From the NCBI GenBank assembly GCA_003232175.1, contig QILX01000191.1, positions 1 to 11,478 on the forward strand: a stretch of 11,478 nt of DNA. The letters run 5' to 3'. A program made the translations under genes and the position numbers. Of this stretch, positions 1 to 7,496 are shown piece by piece (the first letter of the stretch is position 1; every line of letters begins with the position of its first letter). This DNA is from Hyphomicrobiales bacterium. Lineage in GTDB: Bacteria > Pseudomonadota > Alphaproteobacteria > Rhizobiales > SZUA-8. The notes under the pieces are model-generated. The model ran no database searches and was not told where the DNA came from. It saw only the letters and a program-made list of their open reading frames with translations.

Positions 1-1859
1 AGCGGGCGCGAAATTCTGTTTCAAGTCCTGGATCAGGGACCATACGCGGTGCTTCGCGCAATGCGCGAGCCGCGGCAATCTTGATCAGCTCCCCAGCCAT
101 TTCAGTAATGCGCTTTTTGGCCTTGGCTTTCCGCGCCTGCCAGCCGGCGCCACCCAGCCGGTCAAGCTGGGCGGAAGTCTCGTCCGATCCGAAGCGGCTG
201 AGAAGTTCGATGTTTTCAACCGGCAGATAGAGCTTGTCGCTGCCCTGGTAGTGGATTTCCAGACAGTCATGGGGGGCGCCGGCGGCATTGACGGATTTAA
301 GACCCTTGAACCGCCCAATGCCATGATCGACATGAACCACCAGATCGCCGGGGCTTAATGCGGTCAGCTCGGTGAGAAAATCCTTGGCCTTGGCCGATCG
401 CCCGCGAGAGCGGATCAGCCGCTCCCCAAGGATATCACCCTCGCTGATGACCGCCAGGCCGTCGGCTTCAAAGCCGGACTCGCTGGCAAAAGTCGCAAAT
501 CCAATAGCGCCACCCTGAAGGCCAGCCGCCTCGGCAAGGTTTTGAACCGTCCTTGTTTCGGTCAGGCCGTGGTCCTGAAGCAGAGTTGCCAGCCGGTCGC
601 GCGGGCCATCGCTGGCAGCCGTTATCAAAACCCTTGCGCCCGCGCTGGCGAGTGTCCGGGCATGGGTTACCACCGCCTTCGGCGGCACGTTCATTGGCGA
701 AATTTCGGCCAACACGCCCCTGAAGGTCGACGATCCTGTCAGTGCTTTGCGTTTGGGGAACAGCGAAAGGGTTGAATGAAACCACCGGTCCGGCGAGGTG
801 TTTTTGCCATTCGTCCGGCGTCAGATAAAGCGCCTCCGGCGGCAGCGGTTTATAGGGCGGGGCACCGAAACTGTCTTCGCCAAGGGCGGCCTGACGGTTG
901 GTGAAATGATCTCGGATCTGCTCAAGCCGTTCACCGGCGGCTTCCCGTGCCAGCGGGTCAATGCAGATAAGGCCATCGCCGACCACATCAAAAAGGGTTT
1001 CAAGCTTGCCGTGAAAAAGCGGCAGCCAGTGCTCCATGCCGCGATAACGCCGGCCCGCCGAGACAGCCTCGTAAAGCGGGTCGGTACCGGTTACGGCGCC
1101 AAAAGCGCTCACATACCCTTGCCGAAAACGGGCAATGATACTTTCATCGATCACCACCTCGCTAACCGGGTGAAGGGCAAGATCGCGAAGCTGTTGGGTG
1201 GTGCGCTGGCTTTCAGCATCAAAGCTTCGGATGGTTTCAAGGGTCTTGCCAAAAAAATCCAACCGCACCGGCATGTCAGCGCCGGAAGGATAAATGTCGA
1301 TAATGCCACCCCTTATGGCGTATTCCCCCGGTTCGATCACCGTTGACGCCCGGGCGTAACCATTGGCCTCAAGAAATGCGACAAGGGCATCGGTGTCGAC
1401 CATCTGGCCGACTTCGGCCTTCCAGCTTCTGACCCGCATTTCGCGGCGCGAGGGTACGCGCTGAAGCGCTGCGGACACAGTCGTTACAAAAATATGAGGA
1501 GCCGCGCCGTCACCTTGGGCCATACTGGCGCTGAGACCAGCTAACCGGCTGAGTGCCGAAATGCGGGCGCTTTCAACCCCCGGATTGGGTCCAACCCGGT
1601 CATATGGCAGGCAATCCCAGGCCGGAAGGGCGATGATCTGGATATCGGGAGCAACAAAGGCAAACTGTGCCACAAGGCCGCGCATATGCGCTTCGTCACG
1701 GGCGATATGCATTACAAGGTGGTTAGGTCCGGTTCGTGACGCCGCCCGGGCCCGGGCCAGATCGGCAAGCACGATTGCGTCGTAGCCCGCGGGTACGTTT
1801 GAAAACGTCAGCGGCTGATCGGTCAGGGCGTGGGTGTTCAGATCAATCATTGTTTGCAC
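1..1859 (-). pseudogene. mfd: Transcription-repair coupling factor Mfd, 5' part, frameshifted
   Basis: Mfd is an ATP-driven translocase that removes stalled RNA polymerase from DNA lesions and recruits UvrA. The first reading frame gives about 392 good residues: the UvrB-like N-terminal module, with LPAWDCLPYDRVGPNPG at about 78-94 and RGGIIDIYPSG at 183-193, through the conserved GRVGRNFANER at 381-391. That frame then turns into unrelated sequence and stops at 468-470. The match resumes one frame over, from about position 688 to the left edge: VVTHARTLASAGARVLI, GFEADGLAVISEGDILGERL, then the RNA polymerase-interacting domain (DFLTELTALSPGDLVVHVDHG, from about 382 down) and KKRITEMAGELIKIAAARAL. 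The helicase motor lies outside the window. The start could be GTG at 1859 or ATG at 1850; neither has a clear ribosome site. It follows sdhE by 30 nt, so they are probably cotranscribed. Identity is certain; whether the lesion is biological or a sequence error cannot be told here. Confidence 0.93.
671..692 (-). other. Frameshift junction in mfd
   Basis: Upstream (higher coordinates) the Mfd match is in the frame with codon starts at 692, 689 and so on, ending around NERA. Downstream it is in the frame with codons at 688, 685, reading NVPPKAVVTHA. The change needs one extra base or a net loss of 2 mod 3. As I recall alphaproteobacterial Mfd proteins, about ten residues separate the ER of this motif from the VV of the next, and only about 13 nt are present here, so a loss of about 17 nt fits better than one inserted base. 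No homopolymer lies at the junction. Confidence 0.8.
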
Positions 1860-1889
1860 GAATGGGGCGCGTATCTAAAATTTCCAGTA

Positions 1890-2156
1890 TTATGATGTGG
1901 CGAGTTCTGCCATCGGCGGCGATGCGCGCAAGCGGTTCAGTAGCCCGTTCCGATACTGCTCCGGTACCGCTTCAGCGCCAGTGATCCAGGCATAAAGGTC
2001 CTGATCAGGAATTTCCAGCAGTGCTTCAAACTGACCCAATTCAACCTCATTTAAGCCGGATAGTTCGCGCTCGCAAAACGCTGAAAAAATGAGATCCATT
2101 TCCTTGATACCGCGATGGCAGGCGCGGTAGAGGAGTTTTTTTCGACGGTTGTCCAT
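1890..2156 (-). CDS. sdhE: FAD assembly factor SdhE (DUF339/Sdh5 family)
   Basis: SdhE is a small cytoplasmic protein that helps attach FAD covalently to the flavoprotein subunit SdhA of succinate dehydrogenase. The 88-residue product is the usual length. It carries the family's signature RGxxE as RGIKE at 15-19, inside RACHRGIKEMDL, followed by FEALLEIPDQDLYAWITG at about 43-60, the conserved acidic DLYxWI segment. The open frame extends upstream to 2381, but that extension is unlike any SdhE and crosses into recG. The ATG at 2156, giving MDNRRKKLLY, matches the family start. Ribosome site is poor (AGGCAG about 10 nt upstream). It lies 30 nt ahead of mfd on the same strand. No sdh structural genes are in the window, so its link to SdhA rests on family knowledge. 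Confidence 0.93.
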   Translation of the reverse strand: MDNRRKKLLYRACHRGIKEMDLIFSAFCERELSGLNEVELGQFEALLEIPDQDLYAWITGAEAVPEQYRNGLLNRLRASPPMAELATS

Positions 2157-2307
2157 GGGGCGGTTCTGCCTGTCTAGTAGGCGTCCCGCCCCCGCGATTG
2201 GGATTCGGGCGCCTTGGAGGGTATATGGAAACGTGAATGCCCCTCCCATCGGCAAAGCAATACCGCCGACAGGCCGGTAAAGCCAGAGACATAAATGCGG
2301 AAACATC
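2157..2307. promoter_or_regulatory. Divergent intergenic region between sdhE-mfd and recG
   Basis: These 151 bp separate the start of sdhE (minus) from the start of recG (plus), so promoters for both directions should lie here or just inside the genes. I could not find a convincing pair of -35 and -10 boxes with normal spacing on either strand. A TATACC-like hexamer on the minus strand (near 2221-2226) has no matching -35. No clear operator palindrome is visible. Confidence 0.35.
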
Positions 2308-4400
2308 ATGCGACCGGCTGAACTCAACGCGCTTTTTGCCACCATCGAGGCCCTGCCCCGCATTGGCCCGCGCAGCGCCAAAACCTATCAAAAACTCCTC
2401 GGCCCGGCCGCGGACGGCGGCCTGCCTCGGGTGATAGACCTTCTATGGCACCTACCCCACCGGCTCATCGACCGCCGCGCCCGGCCAAAATTGGCCCAGA
2501 TCGTCGCAGGCACGCTTGTGACGCTTGAGCTCACTATCGGCGAACACGATGCGCCGAACCGGGGATCGCGCCGGCCATACCGGGTCCATGGCTTTGACGA
2601 TACCGGCGAAATCACGTTGGTTTTTTTTCATGCTCATGGCAATTACCTGATGCGGCAAATGCCGCCCGACGAAACCCGATTTGTCTCAGGCAAAGTGGAA
2701 GATTTTGATGGGGCCATACAGATCGTCCATCCCGACTATGTGTTGACGCCTGAAGAATTCGCCGACATGCCGGGCGTAGAACCGGTCTACCCCCTGACCG
2801 CCGGAATTTCGAACCGCATGATGCTTGCTGCCCAGGCCGCTTCATTTGAACGATTGCCGGAAATCCCCGAGTGGCTGGACACCGCAATCCTCGCCGAGCG
2901 TCAGTGGCCAGGGTTCACCGATGCTCTAGCCAGCGCCCACCATCCCGAAGACGAGGACGGGCTTTCACCCCTGAGCCCGGCGCGGTCACGGCTCGGATTC
3001 GACGAAATATTCGCCAATCAGATTTTACTAGCACTCCTGCGCGATAACCGGCGGCGCTCAAAAGGTCGCGGCCTTACAGGGTCAGGCGATCTGGTCAGCG
3101 CAGCGAAAACGGCTCTGCCATTTGAGCTGACCGCTGGTCAGAAATCCGCCCTGGACGAGATTCTCGGAGACATGGCGCGGCCCGAACAGATGGTGCGATT
3201 GTTACAGGGTGACGTCGGCAGCGGCAAAACCGCCGTAGCCTTTGTTGCCCTCGCCGCGGCCGTTGACGGCGGCGCCCAGGGCGCGCTGATGGCTCCGACT
3301 GAAGTGCTGGCGCGGCAACATTTTTCAACTCTCACCCCGCTTTTCACCGCAATAGGGAGCCGGCTGGCCCTTTTGACCGGACGCGAAAAAGGCGTCACCC
3401 GCAAGAAACTCTACGATGACCTAGCGGCAGGCGTCATCGATGTCATCGTCGGCACCCATGCCCTTTATCAGGACGATGTGATCTTCCAGGACCTCGGTCT
3501 GGCGGTTGTCGATGAACAACACCGGTTTGGTGTTCACCAGCGGCTGGCTCTGCAGGCCAAATCAAACCATGGCGCCGCCGATCTGCTGGCGATGACCGCA
3601 ACACCGATCCCGCGCACCCTGCTTCTGACCCACTACGGCAATATGGACGTAACTAAAGTGACCGATATGCCGCCGGGCCGTGGCCGGACCGACACGGTGG
3701 CGGTGCCTCTTGAGCGGTCCGGCGAGGTCGTTGCCCGTCTGAAATCGGCCATTGTAGATGGCGCCCGCGCCTACTGGATCTGCCCACAGATCGAGGGGGA
3801 TGGCGCCGAAGGTCAAAAGGCGGCAACCGCGCGCCATGCTGCCCTCGTACATGCCCTGGGGCCGCGCGTTGCCCTGGCCCATGGCCGGCAGAAGCCTGCG
3901 GAAAAAGATGCGGCAATGGCGGCATTCAAGGCCGGCGATGTCGATGTTCTGGTGGCGACCACGGTGGTCGAAGTCGGTGTCGATGTGCCCGAAGCGACGA
4001 TTATTGTCATCGAAAATGCCGAGCGGTTCGGCCTGGCGCAATTGCACCAGCTGCGCGGGCGAGTGGGTCGGGGCAAATCCGATGCAACCTGTCTTTTGCT
4101 TTACGAGCGGCCCCTTGGCGAGATTGCCTCGGCCCGGCTGGATATCCTGCGTCAGAGCCATGATGGGTTTGCCGCCTGCGTGGCGGTGGTGAAATCCTCG
4201 GGACAAGGCAAAGCGGCCTGCCGGCTTTCCGCCTGGCCGATCCCGTGGCCCATGCGCCGCTGATTGAGCCGGCAAGAATTATGGCAGAATCCTTGCTCGA
4301 AAAAGACCCAAAACTGAAAAGTTCCGCCGGCAGGGCCGCCCGGAGGCTGCTTTATCTGATGGAACGCGATGAAGCGATCAAGCTGGCTGGATCAGGTTGA
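2308..4400 (+). pseudogene. recG: ATP-dependent DNA helicase RecG, frameshifted near the 3' end
   Basis: RecG is a double-strand DNA translocase that remodels stalled replication forks and branched recombination intermediates. The intact frame starts at ATG 2308 (MRPAELNALF, typical of the family). It shows the helix-hairpin-like LPRIGPRSAKTYQKLLG, the wedge/OB region to about residue 165, Walker A GDVGSGKT (301-308), the DExH box DEQH (402-405), TATPIPRT (430-437), VATTVVEVGVDVP and motif VI QLRGRVGR (581-588). After residue 621 (DGF, ending at 4170) the frame gives nonsense and stops at 4261-4263, a 651-residue product. The true C-terminus continues in another frame from 4173: RLRGGGEILGTRQSGLPAF through RRLLYLMERDEAIKL to TGA at 4398-4400, 75 residues. 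Restored, it would be about 702 residues, normal for RecG. The lesion removes the start of the TRG motif. It converges on the DUF502 gene with 31 bp between stops. Confidence 0.94.
4168..4176 (+). other. Short deletion in recG (about 19 nt missing)
   Basis: The sequence reads GGG TTT GC then CGC CTG CGT GGC, that is DGF followed directly by RLRG. In RecG proteins this region reads DGF-x-IAEEDL-RLRG. About six and one third codons, or 19 nt, are absent, which shifts the frame by one. Conserved sequence resumes immediately on the other side, so the size of the loss is well defined. No homopolymer lies at the junction. Confidence 0.85.
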
Positions 4401-4407
4401 ATTGCAA

Positions 4408-4424
4408 CGTCGATATTATCGGCG
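4408..4424. terminator. Weak hairpin between convergent recG and DUF502 genes
   Basis: CGTCGAT-ATT-ATCGGCG can form a 7-bp stem (one G-T pair, three-base loop) in the 31-bp gap between the two converging stop codons. Its position suits a two-way terminator. There is no T tract directly after it on either strand, so this is only a candidate. Confidence 0.25.
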
Positions 4425-4431
4425 ATTACGG

Positions 4432-5232
4432 CTAGGCTACTTTGGTCTTTTTACTGGGCTGGTTTTGTGGCTTGTTGATTTTTTTTGCCGCCTCTTCTTC
4501 AGCCAACCGGGCCTTTTCGGGTGTAACCAACCCGGCAGATATGACCAGCTTGGCACCTTCCTCAACCGACATATTTAAAACCTTGAGATCGGATTTGGGA
4601 ACAAAGAGCAAAAACCCGGAGGTCGGATTTGGTGTCGTCGGCAGAAATACGCTGACCATCGGTTTCCCCTCATTGGCAATTTCAATGATTTCGCCTTTGG
4701 TATCGGTGGAAACAAAAGCAATGGCAAAAAGTCCACGGCGCGGATATTCGATCAAAGCCACATCACGAAACGTCGAATTCGATTGCGAGGCAACGGTTTC
4801 GAAAATCTGTTTCAGGGCCCGGTAGAGATTGCGTACCAGGGGCATCCGGTTGAGCAATTGCTCACCATATCCAACTACGGTGCGCCCAAAAAGATTTGCC
4901 GCCAGAGCACCAAGCAGAGTTAACAGGAACAGCGCAATCAAGAGCCCTAACCCAGGTACGGAGAACGGCAGATAAGCGTCCGGATTGTATCTGGCCGGAA
5001 TCAGGGGTTTGAACCAGTTGTCAACAAAGCCAATGAACCACCAGGTTACATAAATGGTGATTGAAATCGGCGCGGCGATGACAAGTCCGGTGAAAAAGTA
5101 GGATCTCAACCTGGCAATGAAGCGCAGCCGCCGCCTGCGTGGTGGCGGCGCATTGTCGATGAGGTTACGAAAAGTCTTTCCCGGGAGGGACTTAGGAGAC
5201 GGTTTTGCACCCCGCCGATTTGGTTTTTTCAT
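4432..5232 (-). CDS. DUF502 family inner-membrane protein
   Basis: The function of this family is not established. The 266-residue protein has a basic N-terminal tail (PPRRRRLRFIARLRS, 30-44), a first membrane segment at about 45-69 (FFTGLVIAAPISITIYVTWW), a second at about 93-116 (LGLLIALFLLTLLGALAA) and then a soluble domain. Family hallmarks are all present: NRMPLVRNLYRALKQIFETV (128-147), IEYPRRGLFAIAFVSTDT, VFLPTTPNPTSGFLLFVP (195-212) and MSVEEGAKLVISAG (221-234). The tail is lysine-rich and acidic, probably disordered. The ATG at 5232 has a good ribosome site, AAGG five bases upstream, with AGGG just before it. It sits 90 nt after the SPOR gene on the same strand, so it could be the last gene of that unit. 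Family placement is confident; role unknown. Confidence 0.92.
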   Translation of the reverse strand: MKKPNRRGAKPSPKSLPGKTFRNLIDNAPPPRRRRLRFIARLRSYFFTGLVIAAPISITIYVTWWFIGFVDNWFKPLIPARYNPDAYLPFSVPGLGLLIALFLLTLLGALAANLFGRTVVGYGEQLLNRMPLVRNLYRALKQIFETVASQSNSTFRDVALIEYPRRGLFAIAFVSTDTKGEIIEIANEGKPMVSVFLPTTPNPTSGFLLFVPKSDLKVLNMSVEEGAKLVISAGLVTPEKARLAEEEAAKKINKPQNQPSKKTKVA

Positions 5233-5322
5233 ATGCGCCTTACCCTACCATTGGGCGATCGGCACAGTTTTGCCGCGGCGAAATTCTCATTTGCACAGGC
5301 AGAACAACGTCGCAAAGCACGA

Positions 5323-7374
5323 TTAGCGTGTTGCAAAACAATCCTGTCCCTTACTTTTCAACTGAGCGCAGATTGAACTGACCTGAGCTTTGGTCCGGTA
5401 CGGCCCAACCCGAACTCTGTAATAAGTCCCTTTTCCGGCGATGTCAGCGCGAACAATATACGGTTTTGCGCCGCTCAGAATACCGCCATGGCTGGCGCTG
5501 ACGGCACGGGCTGCGGCTTCAGCATCACTGCGACGTTGCCGGGCGGCAAGCTGCAACACATATCCGCCACCAGCGGGTGCGGCCTGCCGGCGTGTCGCCG
5601 GTTTTTGAGGCGCCCGATAATTTGTATGGGCCCGATGGCGGACAGGAGCGGAGGCCACCTGACGAGGCCGGGCCGGTGGCGCAACCTGGTTCCGATTGCT
5701 GCCGATAACACCACCAACCCAATCCACGGCGGACTGCACCGCAGACCCAGCCGTGTTGCTTGCCGTCCGCACCCTTGACCCAATTGTGGGTTGGTTCTGC
5801 GGCGTTCTGGCCGTTGCCGGCTGGATTTGACGGCGTTCGGCCTGAGGTGCGCGTGTGTTGGCGACAACAGGTCGGCGGGTCACCGGCGCAGGAGTTCGTG
5901 CCGCAACGCGGGCTGTCGATCGCGACGTGGCCCGAGGAACTGCCCTTGGGCGCGGCGCGGTAATCGGCGAATTGATCTGGCCACGCTCAACCCGTGTTGT
6001 CTGGTTCCAGTCCAGTTGCGCTGGTTCAACAGCAACGGTCGGGGCATTGACACGGCGCGACGCAGGTTGAAGGCCGCGCGCTGGCCTCTGCAAACTGGCA
6101 ATTCGCGTAGGCGCCTCGGCATTTCCGCCCGGTTCCACGGCATCGTTGGCCAATATGCGATCGGTAAGGCGTGGCTGATTTACAAAAGTGGGCAGCGATG
6201 TGTCGCGCTGGGTTCTGGGCCCGGACGGCGTGGCTCTGGTGCTACCGGACGCTGGTGGTCCGTCGGACGGACCGACGAGACGACGGGGCCCATCGTTGGA
6301 GGCGGTTGCGGTCCGATTTGAGCGGTTCTGTGACCGGCCGGAAAAGACGCGCTCGAAAAACCCCGGTTCCTCGTCCTGCGGGTTCAGATCCCGCTGGTTT
6401 AGCCGCGTTGCGCCGGACTCGGCAGTCGCCTGGGTTCCGGGTTTGCGTTTTGGAGCGGTTTCGCTGGCGCCGCTGGGGAGAATATCCGTCAGGGCACCTG
6501 GTCGATTGACATTGTCGGCGTCCGCCGCAGATGGGGTTGCCGGGGTCAACCGTCTGCGGTTGCCTGTCTCCTGGCTACTAGACGCCAGTCGCCTGGGACC
6601 GGAGGCGGTATCTGTTTCACCGGCGTCGCCACCGCCAAATAAATTGCTGAACACACCATCGGACGATGTGTTTTCACCAATGGTACGGCGGCGCACCGGG
6701 TCGTCTCCGCGAATTCTGGTCCGCGCTACTTTGCCGGTCCCCCGTCGCGCCACGACTCGTTCCGCCGGGGGCTGGCCACCGTTGCCGCCAAACAGATTGC
6801 TGAAAAACCCGCCCTCTTCACCAACCGCCTCAGCTTGAGGCACCGCCGGCGCGCCGCGCGCCGCAACCGCGGTGCCGCCAACCTGCCGGCTGATGCCGGG
6901 CTGAGCCGCTTCGGCCTTTTTGAAATCATCCGCCGCCGCCTTGGACTGACCGAGTTTCTGACGCGATGTACCGCGAAGCGCCAGTGCGCGGGCGGTATCA
7001 GCGCCGGAAAGTGCTTCCAGCCATAATGCATTGGTAAAATCGGCAACGGCGCGCGCTTGAGAATTTTTTCCCTGTAGCGCCTGTCCCCGCATCACAAACG
7101 CCCGGGCCATTTCCGGTTTTCCCAAAGATCCCGACTTTATGGCTTTGGAAAGCTGATCAATGGCCGCGTCATACTCCCCTGCACTCAGCGATTTTTCGCC
7201 ATTTGCCATGAGTTTGGTGCCGCTGCCTTGCGCCAACGCGACCGGCGCCGCAAGACTGCTGATCATCATCAGGGTCAAAAATCCAATAATTGCCGCAACG
7301 GCGGAAAACCGGATCCTCGTTGGCTGGATAACCGGTAACACGTTCTGCAATTGGCCATTTGCGCGTGTGATCAT
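5323..7374 (-). CDS. Secreted TPR-like and SPOR-domain protein
   Basis: A 683-residue exported protein. A signal peptide is likely: a basic n-region extended to about 22 residues, hydrophobic core AVAAIIGFLTLMMISSLAA (25-43) and probable cleavage after ALA at about 46-48. Residues 50-160 look like two or three TPR-type helical repeats (GEYDAAIDQLSKAIKSG, ARAVADFTNALWLEAL, ADDFKKAEAAQPG). Residues 165-600 are long, low in complexity and rich in Arg, Pro, Ala and Thr, probably disordered, with three copies of an FFxxxFxG motif. The C-terminus (about 602-680) is a SPOR domain: YVLQLAARQRRSDAEAAARA, then YYRVRVGPYRTKAQ and Cys669/Cys679. SPOR domains bind glycan strands of peptidoglycan stripped of stem peptides, often at the division septum, so a cell-wall role in the periplasm is inferred. 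GGAAG lies about nine bases before the ATG at 7374. The gene follows glmS by 86 nt. No specific name is justified. Confidence 0.9.
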   Translation of the reverse strand: MITRANGQLQNVLPVIQPTRIRFSAVAAIIGFLTLMMISSLAAPVALAQGSGTKLMANGEKSLSAGEYDAAIDQLSKAIKSGSLGKPEMARAFVMRGQALQGKNSQARAVADFTNALWLEALSGADTARALALRGTSRQKLGQSKAAADDFKKAEAAQPGISRQVGGTAVAARGAPAVPQAEAVGEEGGFFSNLFGGNGGQPPAERVVARRGTGKVARTRIRGDDPVRRRTIGENTSSDGVFSNLFGGGDAGETDTASGPRRLASSSQETGNRRRLTPATPSAADADNVNRPGALTDILPSGASETAPKRKPGTQATAESGATRLNQRDLNPQDEEPGFFERVFSGRSQNRSNRTATASNDGPRRLVGPSDGPPASGSTRATPSGPRTQRDTSLPTFVNQPRLTDRILANDAVEPGGNAEAPTRIASLQRPARGLQPASRRVNAPTVAVEPAQLDWNQTTRVERGQINSPITAPRPRAVPRATSRSTARVAARTPAPVTRRPVVANTRAPQAERRQIQPATARTPQNQPTIGSRVRTASNTAGSAVQSAVDWVGGVIGSNRNQVAPPARPRQVASAPVRHRAHTNYRAPQKPATRRQAAPAGGGYVLQLAARQRRSDAEAAARAVSASHGGILSGAKPYIVRADIAGKGTYYRVRVGPYRTKAQVSSICAQLKSKGQDCFATR
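6334..6819 (-). repeat. Three copies of an FFxxxFxG motif in the SPOR protein linker
   Basis: Within the disordered linker, EEGGFFSNLFGG (residues 186-197, at 6784-6819), DGVFSNLFGGGD (239-250, at 6625-6660) and EEPGFFERVFSGR (335-347, at 6334-6372) repeat the same pattern: a glycine, two bulky residues, three variable residues, Phe, then Gly. The second and third copies are each followed by GPRRL (259-263 and 362-366). The first two are close copies in DNA as well as protein. Confidence 0.75.
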
Positions 7375-7460
7375 TGCTTCAACTTCCGTTTCGTAAGTTC
7401 GCAGAATGGATCAGAAATCTCTCTCACCATTCAGATATTTCACTCTTTTCCGCCAATGGT

Positions 7461-7496
7461 CTACTCCACTGTAACAGATTTTGCCAGATTGCGCGG
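7461..7496 (-). other. Predicted attTn7 recognition site at the glmS 3' end
   Basis: The last 11 codons and stop of glmS encode PRNLAKSVTVE, identical in protein to the E. coli segment whose DNA is bound by the TnsD target selector of Tn7. Tn7-type elements insert about 25 bp past the stop, here near 7436, in the 86-bp gap before the SPOR gene. That gap is short and shows no element ends, so the site is unoccupied. Recognition is inferred by analogy. Confidence 0.5.

Noticed and set aside
671..692. Programmed ribosomal frameshifting in mfd.
   Set aside because: There is no slippery heptamer, and several conserved residues appear to be missing at the junction, which frameshifting would not explain.
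798..1346. A 182-codon open frame on the plus strand opposite mfd.
   Set aside because: It lies entirely antisense to a well-matched Mfd N-terminal module and has no recognisable domain, so it is a shadow of GC-rich coding sequence.
2157..2381. An N-terminal extension of sdhE reaching back to 2381.
   Set aside because: It crosses the divergent gap and the start of recG, and the family begins at MDNRRKK.
3562..4275. A 237-codon minus-strand open frame opposite recG.
   Set aside because: The plus strand carries unmistakable RecG helicase motifs across the same bases.
5268..5286. Near-palindrome TTTTGCCGCGGCGAAA ahead of the DUF502 gene.
   Set aside because: It has no loop for a hairpin and is short enough to arise by chance in GC-rich DNA; no regulator is implied.
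7391..7440. GAATGG and CCATTC inverted repeat after glmS as a terminator.
   Set aside because: The loop is about 18 bases and no T tract follows, so termination there is not supported.
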